Origin: Symbiodinium natans
Lineage: Eukaryota; Sar; Dinophyceae; Suessiales; Symbiodiniaceae
Length of the DNA: 64,000 nt
Direction of reading: 5' to 3'
Assembly: GCA_905221605.1 (NCBI GenBank)
Contig: CAJNDS010002346.1
Location: 1,062,740 to 1,126,739, forward strand
Shown here: positions 31,429 through 43,400 of the stretch, piece by piece
Layout of the letters: the number at the start of each line of letters is the position of its first letter
How positions within the stretch are numbered: the stretch's first letter is position 1
Notes under the pieces: model-generated
Database searches by the model: none
What the model was told of the DNA's origin: nothing
Seen by the model: the letters and a program-made list of their open reading frames with translations, nothing else
Made by a program: the position numbers and the translations under genes

Positions 31429-34400
31429 GTTTAGGGTTTAGGGTTTGGGATTTGGGGTTTAGGGTTTAGGGTTTAGGGTTTGGGGTTTAGGGTTTCGGGT
31501 TTAGGGTTGAGGATTCAGAGTTTAGGGGAGGAGCCTGGGTTATTCAGTCGGAATTGCAAAGTTTGACCTTTTTGTTTTTGGAAGCGGCGCCTCTGAGGGG
31601 CCCTGCGAGTAACCACATTTTCAGGGGTTCGGGGTGGGGGGGGGTGTGGCTGAGCAAAATAGGGTCTATTTAGAAGCTACCGCCTGGGATTATAAATCAA
31701 TTTTAGCATATCCAAGACAACCCAGCTACTTCTCCAACAACGTCTCACGCATATGCGCACTTAGACAACTCATTTCGGACTGATAAATGTTTTGGCTCTT
31801 GCAATCTCAGACCCTAAGCCCGGAACCCTGACCACAAATTCGTACACTCTAAAACCCTACACAAGAAACTCTATACCGTATTTCCTAAACTCTAACTCCT
31901 AAACCCAGAATCTAGAAAGAAAAGGAGGAAAAAGAAAGAATCATGTGCAGACGTTCCTGTGTTCCTATCTTCGGAGTTCTTCTATTCCTATCTCTGCTGA
32001 TTTTTCAGAATGGAAGGAGGGCTTCATTTTCCCTCTCACTTTTCCTTTCACTTTTCTTTTCTCACTCCAAGCAGAAGGGAGAAGACAAGGGAGAGAGGTG
32101 AGAGATAGAGAGCCCCTTACAGCTCAATAAATAGAAAGGTGACCAAAATGGATGAAAAGATCGCCTGCTTTCATTTCTAAACGGCCTGTCCCCGCCTTCT
32201 TTTCTTTGCACAGTGCAGACATAAATAAACACGAAAGAAGAAAGAGGGCCTTTCCCTACTATTTCCTTCGCTATCCTGGAATCCTGGTTCGGAAAAGAAA
32301 GGAACAGCTACCAGCCCCCCTCCCGACTTTCATCTTTCCATTTCTTTTGTTTCGTCACGCTCAAACGGACAGAAGAAGGGCGGCCTCTAGTGTTTCCTCG
32401 CCTCCTTCTGCACTGTTATAACTTCCTTTCTTTTCTCTTCTGTTGCTTTGTGTGACAGGTGCGGGGGCATTTCTTTCACTTTTCCCATCGAAGAAAGGCT
32501 CCCTTCCTATCCGCATATTTTCTTTTCTCTTCCTTCCGAAAAAGACTATAAGAGGCAGGGATAAACAGAATGAAAGAGGAGTCTCCTTTTGCTTTCCGAC
32601 TACCTTCTCACCACAAAAAGGAACCCTTCTCTTTCTTCCCTTGACTTTCTTTTATCTTGTTTGCATTCTACGTTTCCCACTAAGAAAATGAGACAATGAT
32701 GAAGATAAGTGAAGAAAGATCACCTGCCTGCACGCAGGTTCTCGGGAGCTTGTCTCGACCGGGCTGTCCCTCCTTTCCCCGCACGTCCCTTCGCTTGTCC
32801 CCATTGATCTCTCGCGTCTCTTCCCTTTGCACTCTCTCGCCTCTGGCCCGCCTTCCATGCTGAAAATGCTGAAGAGATACGAAAAGAAGAGCTCATGATT
32901 CTTTCTCATTTCTTCTTCTTTATCATTCCCATATGAGTAAAGAAGAAAGATTAGGAGAGAGAGCCCTGCGGCAATTCCTGTTTTGGGCGGAAGAAAAGAA
33001 ACAAAGAGATAATAAGAGAGAAGAACGAATAAGAAGGTGCCGGGAACGAAGATGGAAACTGCTCCTTCACCCTGGTCTATCGCTTCCTTTTCGAATTTTT
33101 TCGGAAGGAAGATCGAAGAAGATAGTGGGAAAAAAGGAGTGAAGTGCCCGTAGAAGGGAGAAAGTGAAAGGGATGCCCCCGCAACTTTCATATTTTGATA
33201 AGAATGCAAGCGCCAGCAGAGAAGAAAGGAAGAGAGAATAACGAGGAAAGAGCGGAAACCGAGGAGATTAGGAGCCAGGTTTCCCTGATTGATTCTCGTC
33301 ACTTTTCTCTGTTTTGGGAAGGTAAAGGGCTTTATATCTCCCACCTCTCTCCCTTGTCTTTTTGGTTGGAGTGAGAAAATATAAAGAAAAGCGAAAGGAA
33401 AAGTGAGAGGGAGAAAGAAGCCCTCCTTCCATTCTGAAAAATCTACCGATTTAGAGACAGGAATAGGGGACAATATGGAAATGATTCTTTCTTATTTCTT
33501 CACGTTGTAAGAGACAAAAGAAAAGTGAAAGGAAAAGTGAGAAGGAGAAAGGACGCAGAGATAGGAATAGAAACACTCAGAAGAGACACAGTCTCAGACA
33601 AGATAATTTGCTGACTTGTGATTGCGTGGCTGCCTTGGCAAGAGTTGTTGCTGGAATGGCTTTTGGGAAGAAAGTCGGAGGTGCACTTTTCGATCCAGGC
33701 GTGTTTCGCGAGCCGCAGCTTCTGGCCTCCTCTTGCTTGGGCGTGGCCAAGCGCCAGGGAGCAGAAATGCTGCGTTTTTCAAGTTTCAAATTCGTTTCTG
33801 TAGTTTCAGACTAGTTGCAAAATAGTTTCAAAATCCAGTTGCAAAATCGTTGTTAAGGGGAAACTGCGTTTTTCTACGCGCAATTGCAAAACATGCAGAA
33901 GTTCTGGTTTTCAACAAGCGCGGACAGAAATTGCAGCTCCTCCTTAACAGCGATATTTCAACTGGATTTTGAAACTAGTTTGAAACTGACTTGAGACTAA
34001 TTTGAAACTATGGAAACGATTTTGAAACTCGAAACACTACCATATTCCGGACTTTCTGCCCCCCTCCTGGCCCCTCACATATGGCCCTCACGCACGGGAA
34101 GTTGACTTTGGTCAGGCGTGACTAGAGACCAGAGCTTCCGAAAGCTTGCCAATCTCCGGACAGTAGGAATAGAGGAATGTGTGGAAATGATTCTTTCCTA
34201 GTTCTTCATCTTCTTTCTCCTTTCCCTATGTATGAGAAAAGAAGACAGACAAGGAGAGAGCCCCCTGCAATTAGGAATTTCCCCAGAAGAGAAAGCGAAA
34301 GGGATGCCCCCGCAACTTTCACGTTTTTGAGAAGAATGTAAGCACCAAAAGAGAAGAGAAAGGAAAAGAGAATAGCGAGGAAAGAGGCAAGGAAACACAG

Positions 34401-37400
34401 GAGGCAGCCCCTCCGCTTGCTTCTTGAATGAAAAAGACATCGGAGAAATGGAAACATGAAATTGAGAGGGAAGTTGCGCTTTTCCTTGCTGAAGAACAAA
34501 GCAATTCCAAAGAACATGGAAAGCACAAGGAATGTACTGGGAAAGGTAGGGAAAGGGATTCTTCCCCCTGACTTTTTTGCTTTCCTTCAATCTGCGATGT
34601 AAAGGGAAAGATGCAGCGGACAGGTCTGAAAATACAGGCAGGTGATCTTTTTTCCTTATTGTCATCATTGTCTCTTTTTCTCAGTGGGAAACGTCTCATT
34701 TTCTCAGCGGGAAACGTAAAGTGCAAAAAGATAAAAGAAAGAAAGTAGGGAAGAGTTGGAAGGTTCCTTTTTGTGGTGAGAAGGTAGTCGGAAAGCAACA
34801 GGAGACTCCTCTTTCATTCTGTTTATCCCTACCTCTTATAGTCTTTTTGGGAAGCAAGAGGGAAGAACATACGCGGATAGGAAGGCAGCCTTTCTTTGAT
34901 GGGGAAAAGGAAAGGGATGCACTGCCCCCTCAATTTTCATGTTGATAAGAATGTAAGCACCAGGAGAGAAGAAAGGAAGAGAGAATAGCGAGGAAAGAGG
35001 CAAGGAAACACATGAGATTAGGAGTCAGGTTCCGGTGATTGATGTTCGTCTCTTGTCTTCTTTTTGAGAAGGTCGCTTTTGGTTGGAGGAAGAAGTCCGC
35101 CTTCCATTTTGAAGAATCTGCAGAGATAGGAATTGAAGAAATCACAAGAGACACGGATAGAGGACATTATAGACATGATTCTTTCTTATTCATTCATCTT
35201 CTTTCTTCTTTCCCTATATGAACACAGAACAAAGACAAGGAGAGAGAGCCTCCTGCAATTGGGAATTTCCCCAGAAGAGACAAAGTGAAAGGGATGTCCC
35301 CCGCACCTTTCACACTTTTGAGAAGAATGTAAGCAACAGAAGAGAAGAGAAAGGAACTCATAATAGTGAGCAGGGAGGCGAGGAAAGACTGGAGGCAGAC
35401 CTTCTTTCCGGTTGAGCAGGACGAAACAAGAGAATGTAAGATGTAAGTCGGGAGGGAGGCTGGTAGCCGTTCCTTTCTTTTCCGAACCAAAGACAAAGAG
35501 GAAGGAAGGCAGGATAGGTTTCCGTGATTGATTTTCGTCACCTCTCTATGTTTTGAGAAGGTAAAGGGCGTTCTATCTCTCACCCCTCTCCCTTGTCTTC
35601 TTGGTTGGAGTGAGAAAATATAAAAAAAGCGAAAGGAAAAGTGAGAGGGAGAAAGAAGCCCTCCTTCCATTCTGAAAAATCTGCAGATTTAGAGACAGGA
35701 ATAGGGGACAATATGGAAATGATTCTTTCTTATTTCTTCACGTTGTCTCCTTTCCCTATATGACTCCCTTGCGATTTCCCTTTTGGTTGGAGTGAGAAGA
35801 GACAAAAGAAAAGTGAAAGGACAAGTGAGAAGAAGAAAGGATGCAGAGAAAGGAATAGAACAACTCAGAAGAGACACAGTCTCAGACAAGATAATTTACT
35901 GACTTGTGATTGCGTGGCTGCCTTGGCAAGAGTTGTTGCTGGTTTCGCGAGCCGCGGCTTCTAGCCTCCTCTTGCTTGGGCGTGGCCAAGCGCCAGGGAG
36001 CAGAAATGCTGCGTTCTTCAAGTTTCAAATTCGTTTCTGTAGTTTCAGACTAGTTGCAAAACAGTTTCAAAATCCAGTTGCGAATTCGTTGTTAAGGGGA
36101 AACTGCGTTTTTCTACGCGCAATTGCAAAAAATGCAGGAATCTCTAGAGGTTCTGGTTTTCAACAAGCGCGGACAGAAATTGCAGCTCCTCCTTAACAGC
36201 GATATTTCAACTGGATTTTGAAACTAGTTTGAAACTGACTTGAGACTAATTTGAAACTATGGAAACGATTTTGAAACTCGAAACACTACCATATTCCGGA
36301 CTTTCTGCCCCCCTCCTGGCCCCTCACATATGGCCCTCACGCACGGGAAGTTGACTTTGGTCAGGCGTGACTAGAGACCAGAGCTTCCGAAAGCTTGCCA
36401 ATCTCCGGACAGTAGGAATAGAGGAATGTGTGGAAATGATTCTTTCCTAGTTCTTCATCTTCTTTCTCCTTTCCCTATGTATGAGAAAAGAAGACAGACA
36501 AGGAGAGAGAGCCCCCTGCAATTGGGAATTTCCCCAGAAGAGAGAAAGCGAAAGGGATGCCCCCACAACTTTCACGTTTTTCATAAGAATGTAAGCACCA
36601 AGAGAGAAGAGAAAGGAAAAGAGAATAGCGAGGAAAGAGGCAAGGAAACACAGGAGGCAGCCCCTCCGCTTGCTTCTTGAATGAAAAAGACATCGGAGAA
36701 ATGGAAACATGAAATTGAGAGGGAAGTTGCGCTTTTCCTTGCTGAAGAACAAAGCAATTCCAAAGAACATGGAAAGCACAAGGAATGAACTGGGAAAGGT
36801 AGGGAAAGGGATTCTTCCCTTTTTTTGCTTTCCTTCAATCTGCGATGTAAAGGGAAAAGATGCAGCGGACAGGTCTGAAAATACAGGCAGGTGATCTTTT
36901 TTCCTTATTGTCATCATTGTCTCTTTTTCTCAGTGGGAAACGTCTCATTTTCTCAGCGGGAAACGTAAAGTGCAAAAAGATAAAAGAAAGAAAGTAGGGA
37001 AGAGTGGGAAGGTTCCTTTTTGTGGTGAGAAGGTAGTCGGAAAGCAACAGGAGACTCCTCTTTCATTCTGTTTACCCCTACCTCTTATAGTCTTTTCGGA
37101 AGGAAGAGGGAAGAACATACGCGGATAGGAAGGCAGCCTTTCTTTGATGGGGAAAGGAAAGGGATGCGCTGCCCCCTCAATTTTCATGTTGATGGGAATG
37201 TAAGCACCGGGAGAGAAGAAAGGAAGAGAGAATAGCGAGGAAAGAGGCAAGGAAACACAGGAGATTAGGAGTCAGGTTCCGGTGATTGATGTTCGTCTCT
37301 TGTCTTCTTTTTGAGAAGGTCGCTTTTGGTTGGAGGAAGAAGTCCGCCTTCCATTTTGAAGAATCTGCAGAGATAGGAATTGAAGAAATCACAAGAGACA

Positions 37401-40400
37401 CGGATAGAGGACATTATAGACTTGATTCTGTTTTATTTATTCATCTTCTATCTTCATTCCCTATATGAACACAGAACAAAGACAAGGAGAGAGAGCCTCC
37501 TGCAATTGGGAATTTCCCCAGAAGAGACAAAGTGAAAGGGATGTCCCCCGCACCTTTCACACTTTTGAGAAGAATGTAAGCAACAGAAGAGAAGAGAAAG
37601 GAACTCATAATAGTGAGCAGGGAGGCGAGGAAAGACTGGAGGCAGACCTTCTTTCCGGTTGACCTGGCCCCTCACATATGGCCCTCACGCACGGGAAGTT
37701 GACTTTGGTCAGGCGTGACTAGAGACCAGAGCTTCCGAAAGCTTGCCAATCTCCGGACAGTAGGAATAGAGGAATGTGTGGAAATGATTCTTTCCTAGTT
37801 CTTCATCTTCTTTCTCCTTTCCCTATGTATGAGAAAAGAAGACAGACAAGGAGAGAGAGCCCCCTGCAATTGGGAATTTCCCCAGAAGAGAGAAAGCGAA
37901 AGGGATGCCCCCACAACTTTCACGTTTTTCATAAGAATGTAAGCACCAAGAGAGAAGAGAAAGGAAAAGAGAATAGCGAGGAAAGAGGCAAGGAAACACA
38001 GGAGGCAGCCCCTCCGCTTGCTTCTTGAATGAAAAAGACATCGGAGAAATGGAAACATGAAATTGAGAGGGAAGTTGCGCTTTTCCTTGCTGAAGAACAA
38101 AGCAATTCCAAAGAACATGGAAAGCACAAGGAATGAACTGGGAAAGGTAGGGAAAGGGATTCTTCCCTCTGACTTTTTTGCTTTCCTTCAATCTGCGATG
38201 TAAAGGGAAAAGATGCAGCGGACAGGTCTGAAAATACAGGCAGGTGATCTTTTTTCCTTATTGTCATCATTGTCTCATTTTCTCAGTGGGAAACGTCTCA
38301 TTTTCTCAGCGGGAAACGTAAAGTGCAAAAAGATAAAAGAAAGAAAGTAGGGAAGAGTGGGAAGGTTCCTTTTTGTGGTGAGAAGGTAGTCGGAAAGCAA
38401 CAGGAGACTCCTCTTTCATTCTGTTTACCCCTACCTCTTATAGTCTTTTCGGAAGGAAGAAGAACATACGCGGATAGGAAGGCAGCCTTTCTTTGATGGG
38501 GAAAGGAAAGGGATGCGCTGCCCCCTCAATTTTCATGTTGATGGGAATGTAAGCACCGGGAGAGAAGAAAGGAAGAGAGAATAGCGAGGAAAGAGGCAAG
38601 GAAACACAGGAGATTAGGAGTCAGGTTCCGGTGATTGATGTTCGTCTCTTGTCTTCTTTTTGAGAAGGTCGCTTTTGGTTGGAGGAAGAAGTCCGCCTTC
38701 CATTTTGAAGAATCTGCAGAGATAGGAATTGAAGAAATCACAAGAGACACGGATAGAGGACATTATAGACTTGATTCTGTTTTATTTATTCATCTTCTAT
38801 CTTCATTCCCTATATGAACACAGAACAAAGACAAGGAGAGAGAGCCTCCTGCAATTGGGAATTTCCCCAGAAGAGACAAAGTGAAAGGGATGTCCCCCGC
38901 ACCTTTCACACTTTTGAGAAGAATGTAAGCAACAGAAGAGAAGTGAAAGGAACTCATAATAGTGAGCAGGGAGGCGAGGAAAGACTGGAGGCAGACCTTC
39001 TTTCCGGGTGAGCAGGACGAAACAAGAGAATGTAAAGATGTAAGTCGGGAGGGAGGCTGGTAGCCGTTCCTTTCTTTTCCGAACCAAAGACAAAGAGGAA
39101 GGAATGCAGGATAGCGCGTAGGATCGCGTAGGAGAGTACGGTGTGTTTTTGTCATTTTTTGGAGATGATACCGCGGTTTCTGGGTACTCTTTTCTCCTGC
39201 ATCTGAAGGCATTCTCACGTACCGTTTTTTATTTGATTTTATACTACACGGGCCCCCAAAATTGGTCAATTTTTGCGATTTTTTACTATGTTGTAGGATT
39301 CTTTGAGCAAATTTTCAGTTTTTACTGATTCTAAGCTAAAAAAGTACATTTAAAATTATTAAAATTATTAAAATTATTAAAATCTTAAAATTATTAAAAT
39401 TATTAATTTCTGCCCTGAGAGGCTCCCGGAAAATTAACATTATTAAAATTATTAAAAGTATGGAAATTATTAAAATTATTTCTGCCCTGAGAGGCTCCCG
39501 GAAAATTAAAATTATTAAAATTATTAAAATTATTAAATTATTAAAATTATTAAAATTATTCTTTTCTGCCCTGAGAGGCTCCCTGAAAATTAAAATTAGA
39601 AAAAATATTAAAATTATGAAAATTATTAATTTCTGCCCTGACAGGCTCCCGGAAAATTAAAATTATTAAAATTATTAAAATTATTAAAATTATTAAAATT
39701 ATTAAATTATTAAAATTATTAAAATTATTAAAATTATTAAAATTATTAATTTCTGCCCTGAGAGGCTCCCGGAAAATTAAAATTATTAAAATTATTAAAA
39801 TTATTAAAATTATTAAAATTATTATTAAAATTATTAAAATTATTAAAATTATTAAAATTATTAAAATTATTAAAATTATTAAAATTATTATTTTCTGCCC
39901 TGAGAGGCTCCCTGAAAATTAAAATTAGAAAAAATATTAAAATTATTAAAATTATTAAAATTATTAATGTCTGCCCTGAGAGGCTCCCGGAAAATTAAAA
40001 TTATTAAAACTATTAAAATTTTTAATTTCTGCCCTGAGAGGCTCCCGGAAAATTAAAATTATTAAAATTATTAAAAATTATTAAAATTATTAAAATTATT
40101 AATTTCTGCCCTGAGAGGCTCCCCGAAAATTAAAATTATTAAAATTATTAAAATTATTAAAATTATTAAAATTATTAAAATGATTAAAATTATTAAAATT
40201 ATTAATTTCTGCCCTGAGAGGCTCCCGGAAAATTAACATTATTAAAATTATTAAAAGTATGGAAATTATTAAAATTATTTCTGCCCTGAGAGGCTCCCGG
40301 AAAATTAAAATTATTAAAATTATTAAAATTATGAAAAATAATTAAAATTATTAAAATTATTAAAATTCTTAAAATTATTAAAATTATTCTTTTCTGCCCT

Positions 40401-43400
40401 GAGAGGCTCCCTGAAAATTAAAATTAGAAAAAATATTAAAATTATGAAAATTATGAATTTCTGCCCTGACAGGCTCCCGGAAAATTAAAATTATTAAAAT
40501 TAGTAAAATTATTAAAATTATTAAAATTATTAAAATTATTAAAACTATTAAAATTATTAATTTCTGCCCTGAGAGGCTCCCGGAAAATTAAAAATATTAA
40601 AATTATTAACATTATTAAAATTATTGAAATAATTAAAATTATTATTTTCTGCCCTGAGAGGCTCCCTGAAAATTAAAATTAGAAAAAATATTAAAATTAT
40701 TAAAATTATTAATGTCTGCCCTGAGAGGCTCCCGGAAAATTAAAATTATTAAAATTATTAAAATTATTAAAATTATTAAAATTATTAAAATTATTAATTT
40801 CTGCCCTGAGAGGCTCCCCGAAAATTAAAATTATTAAAATTATTAAAATTATTAAAATTATTAAAATTATTAAAATTATTAAAATTATTAATTTCTGCCC
40901 TGAGAGGCTCCCGGAAAATTAAAATTATTAAAATTATTAAAATTATTAAAATTATTAAAAATATCAAAATTCTTATTTTCTGCCCTGAGAGGCTCCCGGA
41001 AAATTAAAATTATTAAAATTATTAAAATTATTAAAATTATTAAAATTATTAAAATTATGAAACAATTAATAATTAAAATTTTAATAATTTTAATAATTTC
41101 AATACTTTTAATAATTTTAATAATTTTAATAATTTTAATAATTTTAATAATTTTAATTTTCCGGGAGTCTCTCAGGGCAGAAATTAATAATTTTAATATT
41201 TTTAACAATTTTAATAATTTTAATAATTTTCATAATTTTAATAATTTTAATAATTTTAATAATTTTCATAATTTTAATTTTCCGGGAGCCTCCCAGGGCA
41301 GAAATTAATATTTTTAATAATTTTACTAATTTTAATAATTTTAATAATTTTAATTTTCCGGGAGCCTCTCAGGGCAGAAATTAATAATTTTAATAATTTT
41401 AATAATTTTAATAATTTTAATTTTCCGGGAGCCTCTCAGGGCAGAAATTAATAATTTTAATAATTTTTCATAATTTTAATAATTTTAATAATTTTAATAA
41501 TTTTAATAATTTTAATAATTTTAATAATTTTAAGAATTTTAATAATTTTAATAATTTTAATTTTCCGGGAGCCTCCCAGGGCAGAAATTAATAATTTTAA
41601 TAATTTTAATAATTTTAATAATTTAATAATTTTAATAATTTTAATAATTTTAATAATTTTAATAATTTTAATTTTCCGGGAGCCTCTCAGGGCAGAAATT
41701 AATAATTTTAATAATTTTAATACTTTTAATAATTTTAATAATTTTAATAATTTTAATTTTCGGGTAGCCTCTCAGGGCAGAAATTAATAATTTTAATAAT
41801 TTTAATAATTTTTCATAATTTTAATAATTTTTAATAATTTTAATAATTTTAATGTTCCGGGAGCCTCTTAGGGCAGAAATTAATAATTTTAATAATTTTA
41901 ATAATTTTAATAATTTTAATAATTTTAATTTTCCGGGAGCCTCTCAGGGCAGAAATTAATAATTTTTATAATTTTAATAATTTTAATAATTTTAATAATT
42001 TTAATAATTTTAATAATTTTAATAATTTTAATTTTCCGGGAGCCTCTCAGGGCAGAAATTAATAATTTTAATAATTTTAATAATTTTAATAATTTTAATT
42101 TTCCGGGAGCCTCTCATGGCAGAAATTAATAATTTTAATAATTTTAATAATTTTTAATAATTTTAATAATTTTAATAATTTTATTTTTCCGGGAGCCTCT
42201 CAGGGCAGAAATTAATAATTTTAATAATTTTAATATTGTTAATAATTTTAATTTTCCGGGAGCCTCTCAGGATTATTAAAAATATTAAAAATATTAAAAT
42301 TATTAAAATTATTAAAATTATTAAAATTATTAAAATTATTAAAATTATTAAAATTATTAAAATTATTAAAGTTATTAAAATTATTAAAATTATTAAAATT
42401 ATTAATTTCTGCCAACGTCCTTTTGAAATCCGACCGTAGGGTCTATTTAGAAGCCGTGCTCTTCTAGGTTTATTACATTTAGGTATATGGACCTGTATTA
42501 TAAATCACAAGCCCCAGCTTCTAAATAGACCCGGTTTTGCTCACACACTGGGGGGGGGTGGGGCTAAACCCCTAACCCGCAAAGGCCTAAACCTTTGCTG
42601 TTTAATTCGGAGTTTGGTGTTTTACGGATTTGCCACCTCCCAGACCTTCGGCTCCACTCTTTTCTTGCCCACTTGAGGCCACTTTCAGGATCCAGTGCAC
42701 AAAAGTCTCTTGGGTTACAACCAAAGCACAATTCCAGAAAATCGCGCCTGCGCTGTGGCGAGAGCACTAGTTCGAACCTGAACTGTCTGAGCCAAAACGC
42801 CGAAACAAACACCGAACCGAAAATCGCGATTTGAAAGCTTAACATGGGGAATAAGCAAAACGCGCGCACATTCGAGCAAAAATGTCAACCAAAAAAACGA
42901 TCAGGCTTGGAGCGAGAGTGCATTTTGCAGATCAAATGACCTAAGCCCTCAGTGTTTTCGAGCCCTGCCACTGCTGTGGCGACCACGAAAATGTGCGTCT
43001 TACTTGGGTTTTCGGGCCCCCGGATGCGAAAAATGTAAACACAAAATGTGTTCAGTCACACGGCCTCTTACGGGCGCCGGCACCTTGTTTTTGCTTACCT
43101 GGGTCATTGGAGAAGTTAAGAGGTCTGGCGAGTCTCCGAGGGTTTTCGGGGGTTTTGGTGCAAAATAAGGATTTGGGTGGGCTTTGTTTTCTTTTTTCTT
43201 GGGGGGATGTAGGTCAAAATGAAACCCGAAAATGATGTTTTGGTCCTCGCCCCACAAAGCCCAGAGCCCTGAGTTGGGTTTGGGGCTTGGGGTGTAGGGG
43301 CAAGAGGGTTTAGGGGTAAGGGTTTAGGCTGCAGGGGTTTAGGGTTTAGGGGTCCAGCTTCAAAAGGGGCCTGGGGGTTTAGGGCTTGGGTTGCACAAAC

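Larger units (their letters stand above)
31646..42548. mobile_element. 10.9-kb composite block bounded by inverted repeats
   Basis: TGAGCAAAATAGGGTCTATT continuing TAGAAGCT (31651-31678) recurs inverted at 42516-42544 (AGCTTCTAAATAGACCC then GGTTTTGCTCA). Inside, telomere-type repeats vanish and composition changes: purine/pyrimidine-rich repeats at 31.9-39.1 kb, then an AT-rich satellite at 39.35-42.41 kb. No credible ORF; the reading frames there are low-complexity. It could be a large foldback or non-autonomous element, or two hairpin elements that happen to flank the block. Confidence 0.5.

Noticed and set aside
32652-33473. 273-residue minus-strand ORF and similar ORFs at 34198-39269
   Set aside because: Low-complexity Ser/Leu/Phe frames from purine/pyrimidine-rich repeats, not conserved in length between near-identical copies, no motif.
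39356-42412. CRISPR-like pattern of a 20-base repeat with regular spacing
   Set aside because: The spacers are simple AAAATTATT runs, not unique sequences, spacing is irregular, orientation reverses, and the genome is eukaryotic. It is a satellite.
42564-42869. 101-residue minus-strand ORF in unique DNA
   Set aside because: No domain or homologue recognised and several overlapping frames of similar length; kept only as unassigned unique sequence.
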